Shown: in pieces, positions 1-10,521 of the stretch | How positions within the stretch are numbered: the first letter of the stretch is position 1 | How the letters are laid out: every line of letters begins with the position of its first letter | DNA from: Mesorhizobium sp. CU3 | GTDB taxonomy: Bacteria; Pseudomonadota; Alphaproteobacteria; Rhizobiales; Rhizobiaceae | Direction of reading: 5' to 3' | Assembly (NCBI RefSeq): GCF_006442965.1 | Contig: NZ_VFWX01000008.1 | Location: forward strand, 124,001 to 188,000 | Length of the DNA: 64,000 nucleotides | The notes under the pieces: generated by a model | What the model saw: only the letters and a program-made list of their open reading frames with translations | Databases searched by the model: none | What the model was told of the DNA's origin: nothing | Made by a program: the position numbers and the translations under genes

Positions 1-279
1 GAGCTTTGCCGCCGCCTCTGCGACCTTGCCGGCGCCGACGGCGTTGACGGCAAAGGCCAGATCCCTCTCGTCCTCGGCCTGGTCGACGGCGGTGTAGGCG
101 GCGGCTGAAACGACGATGTCGGGCTTTGCCGCCTCAAGCGCGGCAAGCACCGTTTCCGGGCGCGCCAGGTCGAGCGCCGGCCGACCGAGGGCTACGACCT
201 CGACGTCACCACGGGTCCGCGCCGCCTCTATCAGGCTTGTGGCCACCTGACCCTCGCGCCCGGTGACGGCAAGCCTCAC
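1..279 (-). CDS. rfbD: dTDP-4-dehydrorhamnose reductase, N-terminal part (cut by window edge)
   Basis: This is the first 93 codons of RfbD, which reduces dTDP-4-keto-L-rhamnose with NAD(P)H in the last step of dTDP-L-rhamnose synthesis. The start reads [16 protein letters not shown], a Rossmann GxxGQ motif typical of RfbD, and later [12 protein letters not shown], the conserved AYTxVDxAE motif. The GTG start at 279 overlaps the rfbB stop as GTGA, so translation is probably coupled. It is the last gene of the rfbACBD operon; the rest lies outside the window. Identification rests on these motifs and on the operon context. Confidence 0.88.
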   Translation of the reverse strand, partial: MRLAVTGREGQVATSLIEAARTRGDVEVVALGRPALDLARPETVLAALEAAKPDIVVSAAAYTAVDQAEDERDLAFAVNAVGAGKVAEAAAKL

Positions 280-1376
280 GCGGCCCCCTTGCGGCCGTCC
301 GTCGGGGCCGCGCCAAGCCGCTCGCCGGCATAGCGCTGCTCGCGGATCGGACCCCACCACCATTTGTTGTCGAGATACCAGTCGACGGTCCGTGCCAGAC
401 CTGAGTCGAAATTCTCGCGCGGCGTCCAACCGAGCTCGCGCGCGATCTTGGAGGCGTCGATGGCGTAGCGGCGGTCATGTCCGGGACGGTCGGTGACGAA
501 GGAGATCAGCTCGCGGTGGCTCTTGCCTCCGGCACGCGGTCGTCTCTGGTCGAGCAGATCGCAAATCGTCTCGACAACGGTGAGATTTGTGCGTTCGGAA
601 TTGCCGCCGACATTGTAGCTCTCGCCCGGTTGCCCCTTCGTGGCGACGAGTTCGAGGGCCCGCGCGTGATCCTCGACGAACAGCCAGTCGCGGACATTGG
701 CGCCGGCGCCGTAGACGGGCAGCGTCTTCTCGTCGAGCGCGTTGAGGATGACCAACGGGATCAGCTTTTCGGGAAAATGATAAGGCCCGTAATTGTTCGA
801 GCAGTTGGAGAGCACGACCGGCAAGCCATAGGTTTCGTGCCAGGCGCGCACTAGATGGTCGGACGCCGCCTTCGAGGCCGAATAGGGCGATGACGGCGCA
901 TAGGGCGTCTCCTCGACGAACATGCCGCCATCGAAAGGCAGATCGCCGAACACCTCATCGGTCGAGACATGGTGAAAGCGGAAGCGCGCCTGTCGCTCTT
1001 GCGGCAAGCCGCGCCAATACTCCAGCGCGGCGTTCAGGATGCGGTAGGTGCCGACGATGTTGGTCTCGATGAAAGCGCCGGGGCCGTCGATCGAACGGTC
1101 GACATGGCTCTCGGCGGCAAGGTTCATGACGATGTCGATGTCGTCGCGGCGCAGGATTTCGAGCACCGCGCGTTCGTCGCAGATGTCGGCCTGCTCGAAA
1201 CGGTAATTGTGCGCGTTCTCGATCGGCCTCAGCGATGCGAGGTTGCCGGCGTAGGTGAGCTTGTCGAGATTGGTGACGCGGTAGGCCGGATTGGCGCAGA
1301 GATGCCGGCACACCGCCGAGCCGATAAAGCCGGCGCCGCCCGTCACCAGGAAATTAGGCCCGCCGTCGGCCCTCAA
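276..1376 (-). CDS. rfbB: dTDP-glucose 4,6-dehydratase
   Basis: RfbB converts dTDP-glucose to dTDP-4-keto-6-deoxyglucose, the second step of dTDP-rhamnose synthesis. The protein has the NAD-binding GGAGFIG motif at residues 13-19, the catalytic STDEVFG segment around 138-144 and the YSASK (YxxxK) motif at 165-169 of short-chain dehydrogenases. An open frame extends upstream to 1457, but I choose the TTG at 1376. It overlaps the rfbC stop as TTGA, it is preceded by GGAGG with a 7-nt spacer, and it gives 366 residues, the usual RfbB length. It lies between rfbC and rfbD in a tightly packed operon. Confidence 0.95.
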   Translation of the reverse strand: MRADGGPNFLVTGGAGFIGSAVCRHLCANPAYRVTNLDKLTYAGNLASLRPIENAHNYRFEQADICDERAVLEILRRDDIDIVMNLAAESHVDRSIDGPGAFIETNIVGTYRILNAALEYWRGLPQERQARFRFHHVSTDEVFGDLPFDGGMFVEETPYAPSSPYSASKAASDHLVRAWHETYGLPVVLSNCSNNYGPYHFPEKLIPLVILNALDEKTLPVYGAGANVRDWLFVEDHARALELVATKGQPGESYNVGGNSERTNLTVVETICDLLDQRRPRAGGKSHRELISFVTDRPGHDRRYAIDASKIARELGWTPRENFDSGLARTVDWYLDNKWWWGPIREQRYAGERLGAAPTDGRKGAA

Positions 1377-1927
1377 GGAAAAACCTCCGCCGCTGCCAGC
1401 AGCGGCGCCTTGCGATCCTTGTCCGAGAGCTGGAAGTCGCCGGCGAGTGAGGGCCACGCAATGCCGATTGCGGGATCGTCGAAACGGATCGACCGGTCAT
1501 GCTGCGGCGAATAGGTGTCGGTGACCTTGTAGAGGATCTCGGTGTCCGGCACGAGCGTCACGAAGCCGTGCGCGTAGCCCTTCGGCACCAGGATTTGGTT
1601 GCCCTTCTCTGCCGAGATCTCGAGCCCCGACCATTTGCCGAAGCTCGGCGACGAGCGGCGGATGTCAACGACAACGTCGAAGACGCGGCCGCGCAGCACG
1701 CGCAAAAGCTTATCCTGGGCACGCGGCGGCAGTTGGTAGTGCAGGCCGCGCAGCACGCCGCCGGCAGCGGAGTAGGAATGGTTGTCCTGGACGAAGTTCA
1801 GATCGATGCCGGCGGCGGCGAAACGCTCGGCGTTCCAGGTCTCGCTAAAATAGCCGCGGGCGTCGCCATGCCGCTTCGGCACGATCTCCAGCAGCCCTTC
1901 CAGCCCAAGTTCCCTGACATCAAGCAC
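1373..1927 (-). CDS. rfbC: dTDP-4-dehydrorhamnose 3,5-epimerase
   Basis: RfbC epimerises C3 and C5 of dTDP-4-keto-6-deoxyglucose, the third step to dTDP-L-rhamnose. The 184-residue protein is full length for this cupin-fold family. It shows the [10 protein letters not shown] segment near residue 22, the active-site histidine in VLRGLHYQ (about residue 63) and the VVVDIRRSS strand. The GTG start at 1927 is one base after the rfbA stop and has GGAGG six bases upstream. The stop overlaps the rfbB start by 4 nt. It is transcribed with rfbA, rfbB and rfbD. Confidence 0.96.
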   Translation of the reverse strand: MLDVRELGLEGLLEIVPKRHGDARGYFSETWNAERFAAAGIDLNFVQDNHSYSAAGGVLRGLHYQLPPRAQDKLLRVLRGRVFDVVVDIRRSSPSFGKWSGLEISAEKGNQILVPKGYAHGFVTLVPDTEILYKVTDTYSPQHDRSIRFDDPAIGIAWPSLAGDFQLSDKDRKAPLLAAAEVFP

Positions 1928-1928
1928 C

Positions 1929-2810
1929 CTAGTCCTCCGTCAGATCGGCGACACGCCTGCGCAGATAGGCGGCGTATTCGTTCTTGCCGAGGCGGGCGGC
2001 GCGGTCGAGCACCTTGTCGGCATCGAGCCAGCCCTGCTCGAAGGCGATTTCCTCCGGACAGGCGACCTTGATACCCTGACGATGCTCGATGGTGCGCACG
2101 AAGAAGGACGCCTCGTGCAGACTGTCATGCGTGCCGGTGTCGAGCCAGGCATAGCCGCGGCCAAGCCGGTGAACATGCAACTCCCCGCGCTCGAGATAGG
2201 CATTGTTGACCGCCGTGATCTCAAGCTCGCCACGCGTCGAAGGCCGGATCGAGGAGGCAATCTCGACGACCCTGTTGTCGTAAAAATAGAGCCCGGTGAC
2301 GGCCCAGCTGGATTTCGGCTTGAGCGGCTTTTCCTCGATCGTCAGCGCCTTGCCGGTGGCCTTATCGAAGGAGACGACTCCGTACCGCTCGGGATCCTCA
2401 ACATGATAGGCAAAGACCGAAGCGCCGGTTTCGCGCGACGCAGCCGTCCGGCAGAGTTTCGACAGCCCGTCGCCGAAATAGATGTTGTCGCCCAGGATCA
2501 TCGACACATTGTCCCTGCCGATGAAATCGCGGCCGATGATGAAAGCTTCGGCCAGACCATTGGGCTGCGGCTGCTCGGCATAGGAGAACTCAAGGCCGAA
2601 TTCCGAGCCGTCGCCGAGCAGAGCCTGGAAAACCGGCAGGTCGCGCGGCGTCGAGATGACCATGATCTGCCGTATGCCGGAAAGCATGAGCACGCTCAAC
2701 GGGTAGTAGATCATCGGCTTGTCGTAGATGGGCAGGATTTGCTTAGAGACCGCTATGGTGAGCGGATAAAGGCGCGTCCCACTGCCCCCTGCGAGGATTA
2801 TCCCTTTCAA
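1929..2810 (-). CDS. rfbA: glucose-1-phosphate thymidylyltransferase
   Basis: RfbA makes dTDP-glucose from glucose-1-phosphate and dTTP, the committing step for dTDP-L-rhamnose. The N-terminus carries the nucleotidyltransferase signature [11 protein letters not shown], followed by [16 protein letters not shown], and later EEKPLKPKS. Two adjacent TTG codons (2813 and 2810) can start it; I prefer 2810 because the GGAG upstream is then six bases away. This gives 293 residues, normal for RfbA. It is the first gene of the rfbACBD operon, so a promoter should lie at about 2815-2990. I could not recognise a clear -35/-10 pair there. Confidence 0.95.
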   Translation of the reverse strand: MKGIILAGGSGTRLYPLTIAVSKQILPIYDKPMIYYPLSVLMLSGIRQIMVISTPRDLPVFQALLGDGSEFGLEFSYAEQPQPNGLAEAFIIGRDFIGRDNVSMILGDNIYFGDGLSKLCRTAASRETGASVFAYHVEDPERYGVVSFDKATGKALTIEEKPLKPKSSWAVTGLYFYDNRVVEIASSIRPSTRGELEITAVNNAYLERGELHVHRLGRGYAWLDTGTHDSLHEASFFVRTIEHRQGIKVACPEEIAFEQGWLDADKVLDRAARLGKNEYAAYLRRRVADLTED

Positions 2811-2995
2811 CAAGCTCTCCGTTCAACTGCCGCCTGCCCACGGGCTGCCGGCGGTCGGATCTCGCACATCGCGTCCGTCCCTTATGCCCCGGCATGTACT
2901 AATATCGGCTTTACTGCCTTTGGCAGCATATTCAATCGGTTACAACTATCAGGAGAACAGACGTCTTGATCGAGCCATCTGAAAGCCGGACGCGA

Positions 2996-3028
2996 AAAAG
3001 CCGGCGGGGTTTGAGCCCGCCGGCTTTT
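2996..3028. terminator. Rho-independent terminator downstream of bioY, bidirectional in form
   Basis: A perfect 9-bp stem (GCCGGCGGG at 3000-3008, CCCGCCGGC at 3016-3024) with a 7-nt loop is flanked by AAAA on the left and TTTT on the right. It lies just past the bioY stop (minus strand) and upstream of rfbA, so it should end bioY transcription before the rhamnose operon. Confidence 0.85.
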
Positions 3029-3045
3029 CTTGCGTTTCGTTTGGC

Positions 3046-3636
3046 TTAGGCGCGCTTGAGCAGCGCCCAGACGGCAGGCACCAGGCTGGCGGCCAAAGCG
3101 ACCTTGATCAGGTCGCCGACAATGAACGGCACGACGCCGAACTGCCACGACTTTTCCGGTCCGATCAGCATTGCAAGCCAGGCAAAGCCCATCGCCATCA
3201 TCACGACCTCACCGGTCAGCATGGCGCCGAACAGCTTGAAGGGGTTGCGGTCCCAGCCGCGATCGGCGGCCCAGCCGGCGATCGCCGCCATCACCACGAA
3301 ACCGGCAAGGTAGCCGCCGGTCGAGCCCAGCATATAGGCGATGCCGATGCCCTTTTCCGGCGTGCCCTGGAAGACCGGCAGCCCCATGGCGCCTTCGGCG
3401 AGATAGAGCAGCAGCGTCGCGACCGCCAGGCGCAGGCCGAAGGCCGAGGCGATCAGCAGCACCGCAAGCGTCTGCAGCGAGATATCGACCGGGCCGAGCA
3501 CCACTTTGGTCTTGGCCGAGAGGGTCAGCAGCAGGGTTCCGGCCAGTGCCAGGAAGAGCTGCGTGGCGAGCCGGGCTGCGCCCTGGTCCGGCAAGGTGAG
3601 AGAAACAAGCGGACGCATCGTGGTTGCAGTTGCCAT
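3046..3636 (-). CDS. bioY: Biotin transporter substrate-binding subunit BioY
   Basis: BioY is the S component of the ECF-type biotin uptake system; in many proteobacteria it works with BioMN or alone. The 196-residue protein has six hydrophobic segments. The BioY-typical pattern is visible: VDISLQTLAVLL in the first third, GGYLAGF in the middle and a C-terminal GDLIKVALA. The ATG at 3636 has GAGGAAGA just upstream. No bioM or bioN is nearby. The 100-bp gap to the divergent gene at 3737 should hold both promoters. I looked for the alphaproteobacterial BioR operator there and saw no convincing match. Confidence 0.93.
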   Translation of the reverse strand: MATATTMRPLVSLTLPDQGAARLATQLFLALAGTLLLTLSAKTKVVLGPVDISLQTLAVLLIASAFGLRLAVATLLLYLAEGAMGLPVFQGTPEKGIGIAYMLGSTGGYLAGFVVMAAIAGWAADRGWDRNPFKLFGAMLTGEVVMMAMGFAWLAMLIGPEKSWQFGVVPFIVGDLIKVALAASLVPAVWALLKRA

Positions 3637-3736
3637 GGTCTTCCTCGTTCTGGCCGATTAACTGGGTGGCTGGTTTTCCTATATTGGCTTCCGTATCAAG
3701 CGGCAATCGTTTTGCCGCATTGCAGCGGAGCACGAC

Positions 3737-4645
3737 ATGGCGCTTGAATTCGATACCAGCTTCGACCCGGCCCACGGCCGGGCGGTCACGGTGGCGCCGG
3801 ATGTGCAGCGCATCACCGCCGCGAATGCCGGCCCGTTCACCTTCCATGGCACCAACAGTTATGTCATCGGCCGCGACACGCTGGCGGTGATCGATCCGGG
3901 ACCGGACAACGACGCCCATCTCGACGTTCTGCTTGCGGCGATTGCTGGCCGACCGGTCAGCCACATCTTCGTCAGCCATACCCATCGCGACCATTCACCC
4001 TTGGCGGCGCGGCTGAAAGAGCGAACCGGCGCGCCTTTGCTTGCCGAGGGCCCGCACCGGCCGGCGCGACCCTTGCGGATCGGCCAGGTCAACCCGCTCG
4101 ACGCCAGCGCCGACATGGATTTCGTCCCGGATGTCGTGCTGACGGACAACGACCTTACCCTGGGTGATGGCTGGACGATCCGCACGGTGCTGACGCCCGG
4201 GCACACCGTCAACCATGCCGCCTTCGCCCTCGAAGGCACCGGCATCCTGTTTCCGGCCGACCATGTCATGGCCTGGTCGACCTCGATCGTGGCGCCGCCG
4301 GACGGCGCCATGGCCGACTATATAACCTCGCTCGACAAGCTGATCGCGCGCGACGACCACCTGCTGTTGCCCGGCCATGGCGGACCGGTGAGAGAGCCGC
4401 GCCGGTTGATGCGCGGCCTGAAGACGCATCGCAAGATGCGCGAGGCGGCGATCCTCGAACGCATTCGCGCCGGCGACCACACCATCCCTCAAATGGTCGC
4501 CGCGATCTATCGCGACACCGACCCCAGGCTGCATGGCGCGGCCGGGCTTTCGGTGCTCGCGCATCTGGAGGATCTCGTGGCGCGCGGGCTGGTCGCAACC
4601 GATGGCGATCCGGCGATCGACGGTATTTTCGAACCGGCCAGTTAA
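3737..4645 (+). CDS. Metallo-beta-lactamase-fold hydrolase with C-terminal winged helix (LACTB2-like)
   Basis: The metal site of the MBL fold is clear: SHTHRDHS at residues 80-87 (HxHxDH), then TPGHTVNH, FPADHVM and LPGHGGP. The last 70 residues, from HRKMREAAILERI to LVARGLV, match the winged-helix tail of the LACTB2 / RNase-Z-like group. It is therefore a binuclear zinc hydrolase; substrate unknown (LACTB2 relatives include an endoribonuclease and thioesterase-like enzymes). The start has GGAG 7 nt upstream and gives 302 residues. It is convergent with the DUF1499 gene, with only two bases between the stops. Confidence 0.9.
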   Translation: MALEFDTSFDPAHGRAVTVAPDVQRITAANAGPFTFHGTNSYVIGRDTLAVIDPGPDNDAHLDVLLAAIAGRPVSHIFVSHTHRDHSPLAARLKERTGAPLLAEGPHRPARPLRIGQVNPLDASADMDFVPDVVLTDNDLTLGDGWTIRTVLTPGHTVNHAAFALEGTGILFPADHVMAWSTSIVAPPDGAMADYITSLDKLIARDDHLLLPGHGGPVREPRRLMRGLKTHRKMREAAILERIRAGDHTIPQMVAAIYRDTDPRLHGAAGLSVLAHLEDLVARGLVATDGDPAIDGIFEPAS

Positions 4646-4647
4646 AT

Positions 4648-5433
4648 CTATTCCGTCGGCGCGGCGCCCACCTGGCCCGCCACCTCCTGGTCGAGTTCAC
4701 CCAGGAAGTCCGTGATGCGGGCGGCGTTGTCGCCGAGGTCATAGCGGCCGTAACGCGAGGCCGAACGCATGTCGACGATCACCGAATCGCCATCGGCGGT
4801 GACGCGGATGGCGACGTCGGCCGGCAGGCCGAGCACAAAGCCCTTGGCGAGCGCGTTGATCGTCGCCTGGCTCTGTCCGGCGATATCGGGATAAGGCGCG
4901 GTCAATTGCCAACTGCGACGGTCGAGCACGGTCTCGACCGCATCGACAATCGTCTCGAAAGGCAGGTTGTAGGTGCGCCCGGCGACCAGCGGATAGGCGT
5001 CGGCCTGCAGGCGCTGCTCGCCCGGTGTCGGCGGCAAAATCGGGTTCATGTCTAAGGTGCGGTCGCTGGTATCGAGCACCGGCGGATCGTCGAGGTCGGT
5101 CGAGATGTCGCGCAGCGGCGGAAAGACCGTCGCCCAGTAGACGGCGATGCCGAAGGGCGCCAGCACCAGCACGGCCAGCAGCGCACCGACGCTGAGATCG
5201 CGGCCGCCGCGATCGCCGAAGCTCCAGACCCGTGACAGGCCAAGGCCGGCCAGAAGCAAGGCAAGCGCCGCAAGCAGCGCGACGAGCGCCAGCACCCACA
5301 GAAAGGGCGGCGTCTCCATAAGGTCGAGCCGATAACCGGCCACCACCGTCAGCAAAAGCACAAGGGAAAACGCCCCGATCCGCCGCGACCAGCCGGCCGC
5401 CCTCGACGTCTGCCGTTCAGGAATTGATGCCAT
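4648..5433 (-). CDS. DUF1499 membrane protein
   Basis: The 261-residue protein has three hydrophobic segments in the first 130 residues (about 19-36, 42-65 and 80-103). They are followed by a soluble DUF1499 domain seen from RTYNLPFETIVDAVETVL to DNAARITDFL. DUF1499 proteins are widespread in Rhizobiales and have no established function; the domain probably sits in the periplasm. It lies downstream of the acyl-CoA ligase on the same strand with an 81-nt gap, so co-transcription is possible. The ribosome binding site is weak, so the start is the least certain part. Confidence 0.82.
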   Translation of the reverse strand: MASIPERQTSRAAGWSRRIGAFSLVLLLTVVAGYRLDLMETPPFLWVLALVALLAALALLLAGLGLSRVWSFGDRGGRDLSVGALLAVLVLAPFGIAVYWATVFPPLRDISTDLDDPPVLDTSDRTLDMNPILPPTPGEQRLQADAYPLVAGRTYNLPFETIVDAVETVLDRRSWQLTAPYPDIAGQSQATINALAKGFVLGLPADVAIRVTADGDSVIVDMRSASRYGRYDLGDNAARITDFLGELDQEVAGQVGAAPTE

Positions 5434-5514
5434 TCTTTACCGCGTCGTCCCAGCCCGCGCCGAGGTTTAGAGGTTTTTGCCCCAGGCTTGAAGCCGGAAG
5501 ATCGAACATTTTCG

Positions 5515-7143
<1,629 letters not shown>

Positions 7144-7338
7144 TTTGTCTCCTCCCCTTGTGCGCTTCTGCGTCGTTGTTTCACGCATTGTGAAACGATC
7201 AGGCGGATTGTCCAGCGGTCATCAGCGCAAGGGCGGTGGAGGAACCGAAAAGCCCATGAAAACCGCCTTAATCCGGCCATTCTCGGCGTTAATGTCTGTT
7301 AACGGGCTGGGGTGTGATTGGCGAATGGAGTGGTTCGC

Positions 7339-7695
7339 ATGGACGCGCAGCTTGACGAAAAAGCCCTTGAAAGCACGCTTGCCGAAAGTCTGGACGATCT
7401 GACGCCGGACGCCAAGGCCGTTTCCGACGACGAGTTCGCCGAAGTGGTCGGCGGCGCGTTGGAGGCTGTCGGTGGAACGCTGCTGTTCAAGATGTGCGTC
7501 GCCAACGGTGCCGAAGGTGAGCATGTCGCGGCCGCCTGCATCGGTGAGGCCAGCAATCGCCAGTTCCTTCTGCTGACGCTGCCGACCACCGGCGGCGCGC
7601 TGAAGGTCGAGACGGCGGCCAGAAGCGCCAATCCGGTCGCGGGCATAGCCGCCGCCTATGCCGGCCTGATGGATGCCTTCAAGACCGCCGCCTAG
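7339..7695 (+). CDS. Conserved hypothetical protein, 118 residues
   Basis: I do not recognise the family. The protein is acidic at its N-terminus (DAQLDEKALESTLAESLDDL), then has a glycine- and alanine-rich middle and an AAAYAGLMDAFKTAA tail. There is no signal peptide and no transmembrane segment. The frame opens at 7318, but the ATG at 7339 has GGAG nine bases upstream and is preferred. Third codon positions are strongly G/C, as in its neighbours, which supports real coding. It is a single-gene unit between the divergent acyl-CoA ligase and the DUF427 gene. Confidence 0.7.
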   Translation: MDAQLDEKALESTLAESLDDLTPDAKAVSDDEFAEVVGGALEAVGGTLLFKMCVANGAEGEHVAAACIGEASNRQFLLLTLPTTGGALKVETAARSANPVAGIAAAYAGLMDAFKTAA

Positions 7696-7799
7696 ACCGT
7701 AACCCTGACCTTCAATGAATGGTGATCGCGTATCCCGCGGCGCGCGCTTGCGCGATGCATGGTCTCGACACATGTAAGTTCTCCGCAAGGAGACCCGCA

Positions 7800-8189
7800 A
7801 TGGACAAAGTCGCCAACCCCGCCCCCGGATTCCAGCGCAATCCGGACAAGGTGATCACAATCGAGCCCTATCGCGGCAGCGTGACGGTACGTGCTGGCGA
7901 CACCGTCATCGCCCGGTCGACCCGCGCCAAGCTCCTCTCGGAGCCGCCCTATCCGGACGCCTTCTACATCCCGTTCGACGACATCGATTTCAGCAAGCTC
8001 GCCGGCACCGGGCACTCGACGCATTGCCCGTATAAGGGCGATGCCAGCTACTGGAGCGTCCAGCCCGCGAGCGAAACCGGTACGAACGCGATGTGGGCCT
8101 ATGAGCATCCGTTCGACGAAATGACCGGGATCCGCAATCACGGCGCGTTCTACACCAGCAAGGTGACGGTCGAGGCGACGCCGGACTGA
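7800..8189 (+). CDS. DUF427 family protein
   Basis: The protein of 129 residues carries the DUF427 pattern: the NPGF/NPDKVITIEP opening, VTVRAGDTVIARS, YIPFDDIDFSKL, THCPYKGDASYWSV and WAYEHPFDEM. DUF427 is a small beta-tent-like fold found widely in Rhizobiales and actinobacteria, with no proven activity. The ATG at 7800 follows AAGGAG with a good spacer. The frame is open further upstream to 7719 but without a ribosome binding site. It is transcribed alone and is convergent with the deacetylase gene. Confidence 0.88.
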   Translation: MDKVANPAPGFQRNPDKVITIEPYRGSVTVRAGDTVIARSTRAKLLSEPPYPDAFYIPFDDIDFSKLAGTGHSTHCPYKGDASYWSVQPASETGTNAMWAYEHPFDEMTGIRNHGAFYTSKVTVEATPD

Positions 8190-8222
8190 GGCTGTCTTTA
8201 GATTCGGGTGAGTCCGGCCTGC

Positions 8223-8298
8223 AAATGGCGAGTTCCTGCGCTTCCGGTTCTCACATACCTTGAGTACGCTCCGCTCCGGTTCTCAGAACTCACCATTT
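8223..8298. repeat. Intergenic imperfect palindrome between convergent genes
   Basis: Arms AAATGGCGAGTTCCTG (8223-8238) and, further on, CAGAACTCACCATTT (8284-8298) are near-complementary. They enclose about 45 nt that contain the word TCCGGTTCTCA twice (near 8242 and 8274). It sits between two convergent stops and could act as a transcription end or be a REP-like repeat. No T-run follows it. The class is an inference from this one copy. Confidence 0.4.
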
Positions 8299-8338
8299 TC
8301 GGCGCGCCCTGACCCGGATCTCAACACAGCCTCGAGCG

Positions 8339-9088
8339 TCAATCGGTGGTGCCGTCGTTTCCGACCCCTTCGGCATCGTCGAGTCGCACGAAGGTCATGC
8401 CCTTCTGCTTCAAGGCGAGCAGCCCTTGCACGACGCCCTCGCCCGCGGCGTGGGTCGGCTGGTTGATGTGGGAGATGATGACGTCGCCATCCTTGGCGGC
8501 GGCGATGCGGCGCGCAGTCTCCTTGGCCCCGAGCAGCGACCCACCGTCGCCATTGATCGAGAAACCGGCGATCTTGAAGCCCAGCTTGCGGATCATGGCG
8601 ATCGCCGAAGGGCTGTATTCGGCGGTGGCGCCGCGGTACCATTTCGGCGCCCGGCCGCCCGCGCTCACAAGAGCGGCGGCACCAGATTCCACCTCGGACT
8701 GCACCGCTTCCGGGCTGCCGGCGCTGCGAATGCCGTAGATCTTTTGTGGCGTGTCGACCGCCGGGATGTGGCGGCCGCCGTGGTTTTCCAACTCGAACAG
8801 GTCGGGATGCGCCTTCATGATCTCGAAGGCGGCGGCATTGCGCTTCAGCCAGATGCCGGTGACGAAGATGGTCGCCGGGATCCTGTTGTCGACCAGCGCC
8901 GAGAGGATTCGCGTATCGGTCTTTCCGCCGCAGGCATCGAGCGTCAGCGCGACGCGCCCGCCGCCGGCCTCGGCGCCTTGCGGTGGCAGCCGCAACGTCG
9001 GCTCAACCAGCGTCGCGGCGCTGGCGGCTGAAACGACCGATGCCAAGAGCGCAATCGCGCAAAGAGACTTTTGCAACAGAACCATCAT
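8339..9088 (-). CDS. Exported polysaccharide deacetylase-like (NodB-fold) protein
   Basis: The 249-residue protein starts with a signal peptide (hydrophobic residues 7-21, cleavage near SAASA/AT). A NodB-homology domain follows. Motif 1 reads VALTLDACGG rather than the usual TFDDG, so the second aspartate is replaced by alanine. Motif 2 reads ENHGGRH, an HxxxH pair. The C-terminal part has ISHINQP and a final MTFVRLDD. The missing metal-ligand aspartate means activity cannot be assumed. It may be a member of the LTxDAC subgroup with altered chemistry. It is transcribed alone, and its role in envelope glycan editing is an inference. Confidence 0.82.
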   Translation of the reverse strand: MMVLLQKSLCAIALLASVVSAASAATLVEPTLRLPPQGAEAGGGRVALTLDACGGKTDTRILSALVDNRIPATIFVTGIWLKRNAAAFEIMKAHPDLFELENHGGRHIPAVDTPQKIYGIRSAGSPEAVQSEVESGAAALVSAGGRAPKWYRGATAEYSPSAIAMIRKLGFKIAGFSINGDGGSLLGAKETARRIAAAKDGDVIISHINQPTHAAGEGVVQGLLALKQKGMTFVRLDDAEGVGNDGTTD

Positions 9089-9234
9089 TCATTCCAAGAC
9101 GGCGCGCCAGGCCAATCGCCGCTTCGCGCCAAGAAACCTGCCTCTAGGAGACTTATCTCAACAGACCGCCATCTAGGCGAAATTGCGGACGGCAAAAAGA
9201 ACAGGAAGGGCAATCGCGAAAATTTGCTTTCGCC

Positions 9235-10395
9235 TTATGCCGAGGCCTCGAGGGCGGTCTGCGTCCGCGCCAGGAGCTCGAGTGCGGCGTCGACGACCGG
9301 GTCGACCTCGAGGCGCCAGACGCAGCACGCCTTGTTGGGGTCAGGCCGTTCGCACAGGTCGCCGCCGACGCAGTCGCAAGGCATTGATGGGCGAACCGGA
9401 ATGCTCGGCGCGCCGATCGGCCCCCAATGGATCGGGCTCTGAAGGCCGAACAGGCCGATGACGGGCGTACCGGCCGCCGCCGCCATATGCATGGGGCCGC
9501 TATCGTTGCCGAGAAACAGCCGCGCCTGCTTGAACAACGCAGGCAGCGTTTCGAGTGGGACCGTTCCGACCAGATTGACGATCGGCGTCTTCGCAGTGGC
9601 TAGGATCGTTTCGGCTGTCTCGCTCTCATCCGGACCGCCGACCAGGGCGACGCGCAAACCGGTTTCGGCCGAAATCCGGTCGATTGCCTGGGCAAAGCGC
9701 TCGGGTTGCCAGCGGCGACCGGGGAAGCTTGCCCCGGCATGCACCGCGACAAAGGCGTTCGGCCGAAGATGAAACTTGTCCAGCACCGCCGAGGCTTTCG
9801 CTGTCTCGGACGTCCGAGGGCGGAAGGCGGGAACCCGCACACGCAGCTCTATGCCAAGCGCTTCCAACGGCGAAAGGTATCGATAGAGAAAGTGCCGCTC
9901 ACCAAAGCCGAACGGCTTTGCCTTGACATTGGCAGTTTGGCGTTCGAACCAACGCAAGGGCCTTGCGGAGGGATGATATCCCACGCGAATCCGTGCACCC
10001 ACCACTCCTGAGATGAACCGCGACGTCCTCGTATCGGTGATGTCGATGGTCATGTCAAATCGGCGGCGGCGCAATCTGAAGAGCGCCAGGACGAGTTCCT
10101 GCGTGCGTCGCAACGGCGAGCCGCGCATGTGGGAACGGCGGAAGGTCACGACCTCCGTGGCAATGTCGTTGGCCGTGAGAAGACCGGCGAAGTGGGCGTC
10201 GCAGAGGAAGGCGATACGAACGCCGGGGTATTCGAGCTGAAGATTATTCGCCAGCGCGGAGGCAAGGACGAGATCGCCAATGTGCTTCGTCTGCACAATC
10301 AGGATCGATCGGACGGGGCCGGGGCGAATCTGCGACATCCGTGTGCGCGCACCGGACGGATCGGAGTCCGCGAAGCTGGGTTGAGATGTCGACAT
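9235..10395 (-). CDS. Glycosyltransferase family 9 (heptosyltransferase-like), copy 1
   Basis: The protein has the GT9 / WaaF-like pattern: ILIVQTKHIGDLVLASALA near the N-terminus, VHAGASFPGRRWQPE in the middle, ALVGGPDESE, and ARLFLGNDSGPMHMAAAAG for nucleotide-sugar binding. It would add a heptose or related sugar to lipopolysaccharide core. After the catalytic domain a cysteine cluster, CDCVGGDLC ... ACCVW, precedes the end. It is a close relative of the next gene (10522-11625), which is on the same strand 126 nt upstream, so the pair looks like a tandem duplication. The start is uncertain: the in-frame ATG at 10338 is an alternative. Confidence 0.88.
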   Translation of the reverse strand: MSTSQPSFADSDPSGARTRMSQIRPGPVRSILIVQTKHIGDLVLASALANNLQLEYPGVRIAFLCDAHFAGLLTANDIATEVVTFRRSHMRGSPLRRTQELVLALFRLRRRRFDMTIDITDTRTSRFISGVVGARIRVGYHPSARPLRWFERQTANVKAKPFGFGERHFLYRYLSPLEALGIELRVRVPAFRPRTSETAKASAVLDKFHLRPNAFVAVHAGASFPGRRWQPERFAQAIDRISAETGLRVALVGGPDESETAETILATAKTPIVNLVGTVPLETLPALFKQARLFLGNDSGPMHMAAAAGTPVIGLFGLQSPIHWGPIGAPSIPVRPSMPCDCVGGDLCERPDPNKACCVWRLEVDPVVDAALELLARTQTALEASA

Positions 10396-10521
10396 CTGGA
10401 ACCACGTGTATGTTCACGTGATCTTATATACAAGACGACAAGGCTGTGGACCATCATGAGTCTCGCGCTCCGGCAGAACGTGCGGGTCGGCCAACAGATG
10501 GCACAATACTCCGCGCAAACG

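Noticed and set aside
3637..3736. BioR operator before bioY
   Set aside because: No TTATxxATAA-type dyad is visible; the region holds only an A+T-rich promoter-like stretch.
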